A stretch of DNA of 64,000 nucleotides. Origin: UBA1858 sp045106935 (GTDB lineage: Bacteria > Pseudomonadota > Gammaproteobacteria > UBA4575). The notes below the pieces were generated by a model. That model worked only from the letters and a program-made list of their open reading frames with translations. It ran no database searches and had not been told where the DNA came from. The position numbers were made by a program, and so were the translations under genes. The stretch is from positions 10,004-74,003 of the forward strand of contig JBGCFN010000024.1 of assembly GCA_045106935.1 (NCBI GenBank), read 5' to 3'. Positions 16,597-24,874 of this stretch are shown one piece after another (the first letter of the stretch is position 1; each line of letters begins with the position of its first letter).

Positions 16597-16646
16597 TCCT
16601 ACTTATATAATAATCCCCCGACCAAAGACTCAGAATCATTTAGGAA

Positions 16647-18899
16647 ATGGAAGCCAGTAATACCTCAGACCGAATAACCGAAGGCCAGCGCAGATGGAAG
16701 ATGCGCAAAGCCATCGATATTGTGGCACGCAGAGTCGTCGAAATTGGTGGCATCAGTGTGATAGCCGCCATTGCATTAATCTTTATTTTTTTGCTTAGCG
16801 TGGTTTACCCCCTATTTGATCGGCCATCAGTTGATAGCATTGGCCAGTACCAAACGCCAGGCGCGAATGATGAAACCCTTTATTTAGCGATAGAAGAACA
16901 GGCAGAAATTGGTTTGCGAGTAAGCCAATCTGGAGACCTAATATTTTTCAATGTGGAAAATGGGGAAGTCATAACAGAAAGCTCTTTGCCTATCGCTGAA
17001 GATAATTTAATCACTTCTTTTAAAGTAGTGAATGAGCCTAACCGTTTATTAGCTGTTGGTTTACAGTCTGGTGAGTTGCTATTTTTTCAACATCACTATG
17101 ACTTAGAATTCACAGAAACGGCGCGTATTATTCATCCAGAAATTATATATCCCTACGGTGAAGAAGCCTTCCCAGTTACGGACGGTCCGATACTGGATTT
17201 TGCAATTGGAGACAATGACGATTCAACTGCAGTCATCGTGCGCACTGACCATGGAAAAGTGGTTTATCAGTCTTTCATTAAAGAATCCTCGTTTATTGAT
17301 GACGCCACAACACTTGAATTAAGTGACAAAGATGAAATTTTAACTGTTGATCCAGTACTGGGTTTATTAGTTGATCCTGAGCAAGAATGGGCATACATAT
17401 TGACCGAAGATGGAAATCTATCAGCCTATGATATTCGCGGTGATAGTTTTGATTTGAGGGAAAAAGTGCAAGTCACAGAAGGTGATGTGCACCCGACAAT
17501 AATAAAATTTCTCACAGGAGGAATTTCACTATTAATTGGCGATAGCAGCGGTAAATTATCCCAATGGTTCCAAGTACGTAGTGATGGCGATTTAGAATTC
17601 CGTCTAGACAAAATACGTGATACCCAAATTGATAATTCACCCGTGGTTAGCTTAGCCACCGAACAATTACGCAAAGGGGTTATTGCTGCCAGTCAGGCAG
17701 GAAAGATTAAATTGCTATACACCACCAGTGAGCGAGATTTACTGTCATTGTCCGCAAGTGACAGTGCAATCAAAACACTCGCAGTTGCTCCGCGGGCAGA
17801 TATTTTTATTGCCGAAGACCGTCACAGAAATATCAAAGCTTGGCATATAGATAATCATCATCCAGAAACTTCATTGTCTGCAATATGGGGAAAGGTTTGG
17901 TATGAGGACTATGTAAAGCCAGATTATATTTGGCAGTCATCTTCAGCAAGTAGTGACTTTGAGCCTAAATACAGTTTAGTCCCACTCACATTTGGAACAT
18001 TGAAAGCAGCTTTCTACGCAATGTTGTTTGCAATGCCATTGGCAATTTGTGGTGCAATTTTTACGGCCTATTTTATGGCACCTCCAATGCGCGCCATCGT
18101 TAAGCCATCAATTGAAATTATGGAAGCGTTACCTACAGTCATTCTAGGGTTCCTTGCTGGCTTGTGGTTGGCACCTTTTGTGGAATTACATTTGCCGGGT
18201 GTGTTTAGTATTTTTGTTCTAATGCCAATAGGGATTATTGCTTTAGCTTTAGTCTGGTGGAAACTTCCTGGTTCAGCAAAACGTTACATACCAGAAGGGT
18301 GGCAAGCCGCCGCACTAATAATACCTGTGATATTAATTGCATTGCTATGTGTCAGTGTGTCGCCATTTATTGAACGCATTTTATTTGATGGCGATATACG
18401 AATATGGATGAGTGAAGAGCTAGGCATTGGTTTCGATCAACGTAATGCACTAATCATTGGTATCGCAATGGGCTTTGCCGTAATTCCCACAATCTTTTCT
18501 ATTGCTGAAGATGCGATCTTCAGTGTGCCGAAACATTTAACATCCGGCTCATTAGCCTTGGGCGCTACACCGTGGCAAACGCTAATACGCGTTGTATTGT
18601 TGTCCGCCAGCCCAGGTATTTTCTCTGCTGTCATGATCGGATTTGGACGTGCGGTTGGAGAAACCATGATTGTTTTAATGGCAACAGGTAACACGCCAGT
18701 AATGGACTTTAGTATCTTCCAGGGAATGCGCACATTGTCAGCGAACGTGGCTGTCGAATTACCGGAATCTGAAGTGGATAGTACTCACTACCGAATTCTA
18801 TTCTTAGCGGCATTTGTTTTATTTATTTTCACTTTCTTTTTTAATACGGTGGCAGAAATTGTACGTCAACGATTAAGAAAGAAATACAGTAGTTTATAA
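16647..18899 (+). CDS. pstC: Phosphate ABC transporter permease PstC, long form
   Basis: PstC forms half of the membrane channel of the phosphate importer. The 750-residue protein is much longer than E. coli PstC (319). After TM1 (about 37-57) a periplasmic region of about 380 residues with repeated short beta-strand motifs, resembling a WD40-like propeller, precedes the transport domain (from about 450). The transport domain carries the EAA-type coupling loop (LTSGSLALGATPWQTLIRVV). Long forms of this kind occur in other gammaproteobacteria. It starts 121 bases after pstS and ends 5 bases before pstA. Confidence 0.93.
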   Translation: MEASNTSDRITEGQRRWKMRKAIDIVARRVVEIGGISVIAAIALIFIFLLSVVYPLFDRPSVDSIGQYQTPGANDETLYLAIEEQAEIGLRVSQSGDLIFFNVENGEVITESSLPIAEDNLITSFKVVNEPNRLLAVGLQSGELLFFQHHYDLEFTETARIIHPEIIYPYGEEAFPVTDGPILDFAIGDNDDSTAVIVRTDHGKVVYQSFIKESSFIDDATTLELSDKDEILTVDPVLGLLVDPEQEWAYILTEDGNLSAYDIRGDSFDLREKVQVTEGDVHPTIIKFLTGGISLLIGDSSGKLSQWFQVRSDGDLEFRLDKIRDTQIDNSPVVSLATEQLRKGVIAASQAGKIKLLYTTSERDLLSLSASDSAIKTLAVAPRADIFIAEDRHRNIKAWHIDNHHPETSLSAIWGKVWYEDYVKPDYIWQSSSASSDFEPKYSLVPLTFGTLKAAFYAMLFAMPLAICGAIFTAYFMAPPMRAIVKPSIEIMEALPTVILGFLAGLWLAPFVELHLPGVFSIFVLMPIGIIALALVWWKLPGSAKRYIPEGWQAAALIIPVILIALLCVSVSPFIERILFDGDIRIWMSEELGIGFDQRNALIIGIAMGFAVIPTIFSIAEDAIFSVPKHLTSGSLALGATPWQTLIRVVLLSASPGIFSAVMIGFGRAVGETMIVLMATGNTPVMDFSIFQGMRTLSANVAVELPESEVDSTHYRILFLAAFVLFIFTFFFNTVAEIVRQRLRKKYSSL

Positions 18900-18904
18900 C
18901 CACG

Positions 18905-20569
18905 ATGAATACAGAAAAGCTAGGTTTCTTTAAAAGCGGTACACCATGGGTTTGGTTAAACGCAGGTGCTGTTTCTATCAGCATGATCATGGTGGTGGGA
19001 TTATTGATTTTGATCGCGGTCAGAGGTCTTGGGCATTTTTGGCCAAAGACAATCTGGGAAATCGATTACCTTGAAGGTGATAAGCAAGTTGTCTTATTGG
19101 GTGAACGTGCAAAAACTGAAATAGTGCCCGCTAAGCAATTAGTTGCGTCAGGACTGCATTTAGATTTTGAGGAGGAGTTTGTAGAAAGAACTTTGCTTAA
19201 GGTCGGAAACCGAGACATGTATGGAGTTGATTTTAAACTCATCGTCAAGCCAGCAGAGGTTGAAGTACGCAAGCCAGTGGATGCTATAGTTTTTGAGCGA
19301 ACACAGTGGGGTAATTTCTATGGGTTTCTACAATCGATCAATGAAAATGGCGAAAAGCTAGCGATTAAGCCAGAGACATTATGGGATGAGCTACAAGAGC
19401 GATTAAAGCGCGTTGATAATTTACGTGGTGAGATTCATGAGATCGAGAAATATGATATTGGAAAAATCAATTATAAGATTGAAAAGTTACGCTTAAGAGA
19501 ACGCCGCATCGAATTAAGTGGTGTTGAAGACGCAGAAGGCATTGCAGAGATTGTAGCTCAGCGCAAAGTATTAGATGACGAATATGAAGTACTAAAAGAC
19601 AAGTTAGGAAAATTATATAAAGCAATTGCGCGTGATCAAGCGTTAATGACCATTCAGAATGGCCAGGAAAAGTTAATTAAACTGGCTGATATAATTAAAG
19701 CAACAAAACCTAACGCAATGGGTGTGGGGACAAAGTTAGTCCATTATTTTATTAATCTTAAAAACTTTGTCAGTGATGATCCGCGTGAAGCCAATACCGA
19801 AGGAGGCATTTTCCCAGCAATATTCGGTACTGTGATGATGGTGCTACTGATGTCAGTCATTGTCACACCTTTCGGTGTGGTAGCAGCAATTTATCTTCGC
19901 GAATATGCAAAACAGGGGTTCGTTACACGATTAGTTAGAATTTCAGTTAACAATTTAGCCGGTGTGCCCTCCATTGTTTATGGCGTATTTGGTTTAGGTT
20001 TTTTTGTGTATTTTCTCGGTGGGAATATTGATCAATTATTTTATCCAGAAGCATTACCATCCCCAACATTCGGATCAGGCGGGCTACTATGGGCGTCATT
20101 GACGCTGGCTTTGCTTACCGTTCCGGTGGTAATTGTGGCGACTGAAGAAGGTTTGGCAAGAATTCCACGATCCGTGAGAGAAGGGTCATTAGCATTAGGT
20201 GCCACAAAAGCAGAAACACTGTGGCGTACCGTGCTTCCAATGGCGAGCCCCGCAATGATGACAGGATTAATATTAGCTGTTGCACGTGCCGCCGGTGAGG
20301 TTGCACCATTAATGTTGGTAGGGGCTGTTAAATTAGCACCTTCTCTTCCGCTAGACTTAAATGCGCCCTTCTTGCATCTAGAACGAAAATTTATGCATTT
20401 AGGTTTTCATATTTATGATGTTGGTTTTCAAAGCCCCAATGTAGAAGCTGCACGTCCATTAGTTTATGCCACTGCACTCATTTTAGTGGTGGTAATTATA
20501 TTGCTGAATTTGTCAGCTATCTATATTCGAAATCATTTGCGAGAAAAATATCGCACAATGGAACACTGA
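18905..20569 (+). CDS. pstA: Phosphate ABC transporter permease PstA, long form
   Basis: PstA is the second permease subunit. The 554-residue protein has TM1 at about 19-42. A large periplasmic insert follows (about 45-290), with a predicted charged coiled coil around residues 160-245 (many Glu, Lys and Arg; segments such as RLRERRIELSG). The C-terminal permease domain has coupling loop VREGSLALGATKAETLWRTV. The insert parallels the one in PstC, so the two probably interact outside the membrane. E. coli PstA is 296 residues. Confidence 0.93.
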   Translation: MNTEKLGFFKSGTPWVWLNAGAVSISMIMVVGLLILIAVRGLGHFWPKTIWEIDYLEGDKQVVLLGERAKTEIVPAKQLVASGLHLDFEEEFVERTLLKVGNRDMYGVDFKLIVKPAEVEVRKPVDAIVFERTQWGNFYGFLQSINENGEKLAIKPETLWDELQERLKRVDNLRGEIHEIEKYDIGKINYKIEKLRLRERRIELSGVEDAEGIAEIVAQRKVLDDEYEVLKDKLGKLYKAIARDQALMTIQNGQEKLIKLADIIKATKPNAMGVGTKLVHYFINLKNFVSDDPREANTEGGIFPAIFGTVMMVLLMSVIVTPFGVVAAIYLREYAKQGFVTRLVRISVNNLAGVPSIVYGVFGLGFFVYFLGGNIDQLFYPEALPSPTFGSGGLLWASLTLALLTVPVVIVATEEGLARIPRSVREGSLALGATKAETLWRTVLPMASPAMMTGLILAVARAAGEVAPLMLVGAVKLAPSLPLDLNAPFLHLERKFMHLGFHIYDVGFQSPNVEAARPLVYATALILVVVIILLNLSAIYIRNHLREKYRTMEH

Positions 20570-20615
20570 ATAAAATTTTAAAATGTCAGTAATGTTAAGT
20601 AAGAGCAGATAATTT

Positions 20616-21437
20616 ATGACTATTGATACCCCAGTATCCGATCAAGTTTTCCATGGGAAGGAATCTAAAAAGATCGAAGACGAAGAAATTTGTATGCAAT
20701 GCAATGACTTTTCACTTTTTTATGGAGAGAAGCAGGCATTGTTTGATATTACGATGAACATTCCCTCAAAACGCGTGACGGCTTTTATTGGCCCAAGTGG
20801 TTGTGGTAAATCAACACTTTTGCGCTGTATGAATCGAATGAACGACCTAATTGACAGTGTCACCCTGAAAGGTGAATTGTTGTTAAGAGGCGAAGATGTT
20901 TATGACAGAAGTGTCAACGTGACTGATTTGCGCAGAAGAGTTGGTATGGTTTTCCAAAAACCCAATCCATTTCCAAAATCCATTTTTGAAAATGTGGCTT
21001 ATGGGTTACGTCTACAAGGTGTCTCAAATAAAAGAGAAATTGAAGATCGTGTTGAATGGTCATTAAAACGTGCAGCACTGTGGGATGAAGTTGGCAATCG
21101 TTTACAAGAAAATGCTTTTGCTCTTTCGGGCGGACAACAACAGCGATTAGTGATTGCCAGAGCAATCGCAATTCAACCTGAAGTGTTACTGCTAGATGAA
21201 CCAGCGTCTGCATTGGATCCAATTTCTACATTAAAAATTGAAGAACTGATTTTTGAGCTTAAGTCACAGTATACAGTAGTGATTGTGACTCATAATATGC
21301 AGCAGGCTGCACGAGTATCAGATTACACAGCATTTCTATATCTAGGTGAGCTTATTGAATTTGATGCTACAGATCGCTTGTTTACTAATCCTAGTGAAAA
21401 GAAAACTGAAGATTACATCACTGGGCGTTATGGATAA
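20616..21437 (+). CDS. pstB: Phosphate ABC transporter ATP-binding protein
   Basis: PstB powers phosphate import. The 273-residue protein has Walker A GPSGCGKST (59-67), the Q-loop MVFQKPNPFP, signature ALSGGQQQRL near 170, Walker B VLLLDEPAS and the switch His in VTHNMQQA. All match the phosphate-specific ABC family, including the PNPFPKS segment after the Q-loop. The N-terminal 25 residues are longer than in E. coli. It starts 46 bases after pstA. Confidence 0.97.
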   Translation: MTIDTPVSDQVFHGKESKKIEDEEICMQCNDFSLFYGEKQALFDITMNIPSKRVTAFIGPSGCGKSTLLRCMNRMNDLIDSVTLKGELLLRGEDVYDRSVNVTDLRRRVGMVFQKPNPFPKSIFENVAYGLRLQGVSNKREIEDRVEWSLKRAALWDEVGNRLQENAFALSGGQQQRLVIARAIAIQPEVLLLDEPASALDPISTLKIEELIFELKSQYTVVIVTHNMQQAARVSDYTAFLYLGELIEFDATDRLFTNPSEKKTEDYITGRYG

Positions 21438-21461
21438 GCGGTGGAAATGAATTTATTAAAC

Positions 21462-21490
21462 GTATATACAAAGCATGCAAATGTATATAC
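21462..21490. repeat. Symmetric GTATATAC repeat element between pstB and phoU
   Basis: Two identical palindromes GTATATAC (21462-21469 and 21483-21490) flank a central GCATGC palindrome (21473-21478) with A-rich spacers. The two copies are 21 bases apart, two turns of the helix. They fill the 87-base gap between pstB and phoU, just upstream of the phoU ribosome-binding site. It resembles a two-site operator or a recombination-type dyad. No known regulator is suggested. Confidence 0.55.
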
Positions 21491-21524
21491 AATACAACTA
21501 TTACAATAGTAGGATTTAACTGTT

Positions 21525-22244
21525 ATGTCTATACAGAATGTTGGGCAACATATACTTCATCAGTTTGATGAAGACTTAGAATCAACCCGCAACAAGGTAT
21601 TAACCATGGGTGGGCTTGTCGAAAAGCAAGTTGAGAATAGCCTTCTCGCATTGGTTAATTCAGATAGTAGCTTAGCTGAGCAAGTTGCGACGAATGATTA
21701 TCAAGTTAATTCCATGGAAGTGGCTATTGATGAAGAATGTAATCACATCATTGCTTTACGTCAGCCGGCGGCAGGTGACTTACGTTTAGTCGTTGCCATT
21801 ATTAAAACGATTACTGATCTCGAAAGAATTGGTGATGAGGCAGAAAAAATTGGCCGCTATGCCGTTGACCTTGCGACAGAAGAACGAAATGAAATGTTTT
21901 TCTCAGAACTCAAGTTGCTGGGTGATCAGGTGAAAACAATTTTGAGAGAGTCATTAGATGCTTTTGCACGCATGGATGTCGCTAGTGCTTTTGAAACGGC
22001 TGCGACAGATAAAGCCATTAATAAAGAATATGACGTCATCATGCGTAAGCTGGTCAAATCAATGTCTGAAGATCGTGCATCAGTTGAGCGAGGTCTAAAA
22101 GTCATGTGGTGTGCACGCGCATTAGAGCGTATTGGTGATCATGCAAAGAATATATGTGAGTACGTAATCTTTACTGTTGAAGGTAAAGATGTGCGCCATA
22201 CTAGTTTTAAGCAAGCATTGGATGAGTTTAAGAGTAAACCTTAA
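21525..22244 (+). CDS. phoU: Phosphate transport system regulator PhoU
   Basis: PhoU links PstSCAB activity to PhoR and keeps the regulon off when phosphate is plentiful. The 239-residue protein consists of two related three-helix bundles. Each has the metal-binding pattern: ITDLERIGDEAEKIGRYA in the first and ALERIGDHAKNICEYVIFTVEG in the second. Length is as usual. It is the last gene of the pst transcription unit and runs into a strong terminator. Confidence 0.97.
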   Translation: MSIQNVGQHILHQFDEDLESTRNKVLTMGGLVEKQVENSLLALVNSDSSLAEQVATNDYQVNSMEVAIDEECNHIIALRQPAAGDLRLVVAIIKTITDLERIGDEAEKIGRYAVDLATEERNEMFFSELKLLGDQVKTILRESLDAFARMDVASAFETAATDKAINKEYDVIMRKLVKSMSEDRASVERGLKVMWCARALERIGDHAKNICEYVIFTVEGKDVRHTSFKQALDEFKSKP

Positions 22245-22273
22245 TTTGCTAGCTATAAAAAGTGAACAGGCAT

Positions 22274-22307
22274 AAAAAAAGCCCCGCGAAGCGGGGCTTT
22301 TTTTATT
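22274..22307. terminator. Bidirectional intrinsic terminator
   Basis: A perfect stem of at least 13 bp, AAAAAAAGCCCCGC / GCGGGGCTTTTTTT, with loop GAA has an A-run on one side and a T-run on the other. It can therefore stop transcription from phoU (plus strand) and from the small gene at 22321-22401 (minus strand). It lies 30 bases past phoU and 14 bases past the small gene. Confidence 0.93.
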
Positions 22308-22320
22308 AATATTTTATCTA

Positions 22321-22401
22321 TTAGACAAATACAAATGCCATCACAAGTGCAATTACGACAACAGCAACACCGACTAATAGTGCAGGAACATCATAGTTCA
22401 T
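22321..22401 (-). CDS. 26-residue single-helix membrane peptide
   Basis: This small gene is usually missed. From ATG at 22401-22399 it encodes MNYDVPALLVGVAVVVIALV plus six more residues (MAFVFV) and stops at TAA 22321-22323. Residues 6-26 are almost wholly hydrophobic (Val, Ala, Leu, Ile, Phe), one transmembrane helix. GGAGT lies at good spacing before the ATG. A sigma-70 promoter with perfect TATAAT and 17-base spacing is at 22452-22480, and a strong terminator is at 22274-22307. The predicted mRNA is about 170 bases. I do not recognise a family. It could be an auxiliary subunit of a membrane complex or a toxin-like peptide. The same transcript could act as an sRNA. Confidence 0.72.
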   Translation of the reverse strand: MNYDVPALLVGVAVVVIALVMAFVFV

Positions 22402-22451
22402 TGGAACTCCAGTAAATTTATTATAGTAAGCAGCTAAGAACTGTGACAGAG

Positions 22452-22480
22452 ATTATATTGGCTAAGTGAGATCCGTACAA
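22452..22480 (-). promoter_or_regulatory. Near-consensus sigma-70 promoter of the 26-residue gene
   Basis: Read on the minus strand, -35 TTGTAC (22480-22475), a 17-base spacer and a perfect -10 TATAAT (22457-22452) point towards 22321-22401. The start of transcription should be near 22445, leaving a leader of about 45 bases. No other minus-strand gene lies before the terminator, so it serves this small gene only. Confidence 0.78.
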
Positions 22481-22524
22481 TAGTTATGCGCAATACTCTG
22501 ATAATAATCTAACTATTTGAATAA

Positions 22525-23319
22525 TCAGCCATTTTTGAAGCGTGCTGGCTTGATATCCAAATTCTCCACAAATTGACGTGTGACACCTAGCTTTTCAGCT
22601 GTCATTACACGGATTGCGGTTAGTGTGTACTCAGGGTATTCGTCCGCTAAAAAACTGGCGACTTCGTAGCATTTAGCCTCGAGGTTCTTGTCTTCCAACC
22701 CAGCTTCTTCAGCAAGCTTCTTAATCACCACATTCTCAGTTTGTGTGTCATTAGTATTATTAGTTGCGCGTCGCTCTAAAGGCTTATCTGTAGTTTTAGC
22801 TGTCGCAGCCTTAGCGGGCTTGGCTTTTTTGCGTGGAGTGGGTTGCGTTGTTGGTTTATTCGCTTTAGCAGCTACCGGTTTTTTACTTGGTGCCGGCTTA
22901 GGCTTTGCTTTAGGTACGGCTTGAATAATGGCACTTTGAGAAGCAGTCTCTTCGATGCTAGAAACTTTCCACAAGTGTTCCATTATTTGTATCGCACTTA
23001 ATGTGGCTGTCGCAGTCAATCCTTTTGGAATCGCTGCAAGCACAATCTTTAGGTGGATCAACATAGATAAACGATGCCATTGGGCAGAGTCTACTTTCGC
23101 TTTTCTAAAATTTGTCTGTAGTACTTTAATGTCGTTGAGATCACCATCAATGTCATCAATTTCACTTTCAACAAGATTCTCAATTTTAGCTAGTATTTGG
23201 TGCAAATCTGCATGACTTGTTTGGTCATGCTGGCGAAATTCGTCAAATCGCACTGCCCAATCGATAGAATATAATTCTTGAGTTAGTGGGCTAGTTTCCA
23301 TGCTTGTTTTCTCTTCCAT
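22525..23319 (-). CDS. Hypothetical protein with basic Ala/Lys/Pro linker
   Basis: I do not recognise this 264-residue protein. It has an acidic, helical N-terminal part (about 1-125). A low-complexity linker follows (about 133-185) rich in Ala, Lys and Pro (KPKPAPSKKPVAAKANKP and similar). The C-terminal module of about 60 residues includes CYEVASFLADEYPEYTLTAI and KLGVTRQFVENLDIKP. The C-terminal module and the pattern SxxW...ALxxGxxxTxxL are shared with the gene just upstream (23331-23900), so the two are tandem paralogues. The linker resembles those of nucleic-acid-associated proteins. Nothing suggests a signal peptide or membrane segment. Confidence 0.8.
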   Translation of the reverse strand: MEEKTSMETSPLTQELYSIDWAVRFDEFRQHDQTSHADLHQILAKIENLVESEIDDIDGDLNDIKVLQTNFRKAKVDSAQWHRLSMLIHLKIVLAAIPKGLTATATLSAIQIMEHLWKVSSIEETASQSAIIQAVPKAKPKPAPSKKPVAAKANKPTTQPTPRKKAKPAKAATAKTTDKPLERRATNNTNDTQTENVVIKKLAEEAGLEDKNLEAKCYEVASFLADEYPEYTLTAIRVMTAEKLGVTRQFVENLDIKPARFKNG

Positions 23320-23330
23320 AATTTTAATTA

Positions 23331-23900
23331 TTATTCAGGACGAATATCTAAATCGTCGAGACGTTGCTTACTAACGTTAAGTTTGTTTGAAAGTAACAAG
23401 CGCAAGGCATTAATAGTGCAATGCGGATATTTTTTCTTAAGTGCATTCATGGCAGCACTATAAGTTTCAATTTCAAGTTCGTCGTTGCTGGCTTTGTCTA
23501 ATATTTCTTCGACAGATTTCTGGTCTTTTAATAGTTGTTCGCGGTCTTGGGCGAAGTAACCTTGCCAACGAAAATCAGCCAATAAAAATCCAAGTAGAAT
23601 CGTCGTTGCTTGATCGCCGCTATCTAATGCAGAACGTAAAGTAAATGATTGCAGTAAACTGTTCCCTGCGTACCAAGCGCTAGAGCCTTCCTTAATTGAA
23701 TCAAGACGAGCTTGTAATGCATTAATTTCAGTTGGCAAGCCTTCATCTTTTAAAATATGATGCGCCCATCTATCCACTTCTTTGAGACTAGTGTTCAACG
23801 TGTCTGTACTAGGATCTGTGGTGTTCTCCACTTGTTTCAGAGTGGCGAGAGGATCCGAGTCTTTAATATTTGGCCAATTAACTTGTGAGCTAGACCCCAT
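23331..23900 (-). CDS. Hypothetical protein, paralogue of the downstream gene
   Basis: This 189-residue protein has no family I can name. It starts MGSSSQVNWPNIKDS, is mostly helical and acidic, and ends with YSAAMNALKKKYPHCTINAL followed by KLNVSKQRLDDLDIRPE. That ending aligns with the C-terminus of the 264-residue neighbour: Y-x-x-A-x6-YP-x2-T-x2-A-x-R...KL-x-V-x2-Q-x4-LDI-x-P. Only 11 bases separate its stop from the neighbour's start, so they form a two-gene operon. The basic linker of the neighbour is absent here. Confidence 0.78.
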   Translation of the reverse strand: MGSSSQVNWPNIKDSDPLATLKQVENTTDPSTDTLNTSLKEVDRWAHHILKDEGLPTEINALQARLDSIKEGSSAWYAGNSLLQSFTLRSALDSGDQATTILLGFLLADFRWQGYFAQDREQLLKDQKSVEEILDKASNDELEIETYSAAMNALKKKYPHCTINALRLLLSNKLNVSKQRLDDLDIRPE

Positions 23901-24108
23901 TTAAATTCCCTAAGATTTTTGATTCGAACATTTATACAGGAATTGTAAATTTAAAAATGTGATTAGTAGAGCGTGCTCAGCATTTTTAAGATATAGCTAA
24001 ATGTTCGGCCGATATATGGTTAAAATTCAGAGCTTTATGGTAGCGAACTTTTTGCCAGTGTTTGTTTCTAAGTAACAGTTCACAAAAAATATAAATGAGG
24101 ATTAACAG

Positions 24109-24786
24109 ATGAGATTAAAACGGATTATCAATTTCGCTATGACAGCAAGCTTTGCATTCGCGTTAGCGGCGTGTACTACAATCAATCCTTACACGGGAGA
24201 AGAGCAAACAAGTAAAGTAGTTAAAGGTGCAGGAATTGGTGCCGCCGCCGGTGCAGTCGTCGGGTTAATCAGTGGTGATAATGGACGCGAAAGAAGGAAG
24301 AGAGCCTTAATTGGTGCGGGTCTGGGTGCCATTGCGGGAGGCGGTGTTGGTTATTACATGGACGTACAAGAAGCAAAACTACGTCAAAAATTAGCAGGCA
24401 CAGGTGTCAGTGTGACGCGTGATGGAGATAACATTATTCTAAATATGCCTAGCAATATAACCTTTGCAGTGGATAGCGCAAATGTCAGCAGTGATTTCTA
24501 TCAAGTCCTTGATTCTGTGACAATTGTAGTCACGGAATATGATAAAACTTTAATTGAAGTCATGGGGCATACAGATAGCACAGGTTCTGAGCAACATAAT
24601 CAGCAACTTTCTGAAAGAAGAGCGCAAAGTGTGACACAGTACTTCGTGAGTCGAGAGATCAATCCAGGACGATTACAAGATTATGGCTATGGAGAGAATT
24701 ATCCCGTGGTGAGTAATGATACTGATCAGGGCAGAGCGCAAAATCGCCGTGTCGAAATTGCCTTAGTTCCAATTACAAGTAGTTAA
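24109..24786 (+). CDS. OmpA-family lipoprotein (YiaD-like)
   Basis: An outer-membrane lipoprotein that anchors to peptidoglycan. The 225-residue protein has a lipobox with Cys22 (ALAAC) and glycine-zipper segments at about 40-85 (GAGIGAAAGAVVGLISG, GAGLGAIAGGGVGYYMD). The C-terminal OmpA domain includes VMGHTDSTGSEQHNQQLSERR and the GRAQNRRVEI motif that binds diaminopimelate. The architecture matches YiaD of E. coli. It is a monocistronic unit with its own terminator. Confidence 0.92.
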   Translation: MRLKRIINFAMTASFAFALAACTTINPYTGEEQTSKVVKGAGIGAAAGAVVGLISGDNGRERRKRALIGAGLGAIAGGGVGYYMDVQEAKLRQKLAGTGVSVTRDGDNIILNMPSNITFAVDSANVSSDFYQVLDSVTIVVTEYDKTLIEVMGHTDSTGSEQHNQQLSERRAQSVTQYFVSREINPGRLQDYGYGENYPVVSNDTDQGRAQNRRVEIALVPITSS

Positions 24787-24808
24787 CTACTTCTCAATTT
24801 TTAGAATC

Positions 24809-24840
24809 AAAAGGCCCTGGCAATTGTCAGGGCCTTTTGT
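24809..24840 (+). terminator. Intrinsic terminator after the OmpA lipoprotein gene
   Basis: An 11-bp stem AAAAGGCCCTG / CAGGGCCTTTT with an 8-base loop ends in TTTTGTTT. It lies 23 bases past the stop codon and before gmk. Confidence 0.88.
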
Positions 24841-24874
24841 TTGAATAATGGTTTATATGACTATTTCATAAATT

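Noticed and set aside
22688..23215. Plus-strand frames opposite the 264-residue hypothetical gene
   Set aside because: They are mirror images of the Ala/Lys-rich linker and N-terminal coding sequence. They lack ribosome-binding sites, and the minus-strand frame has a paralogue next door.
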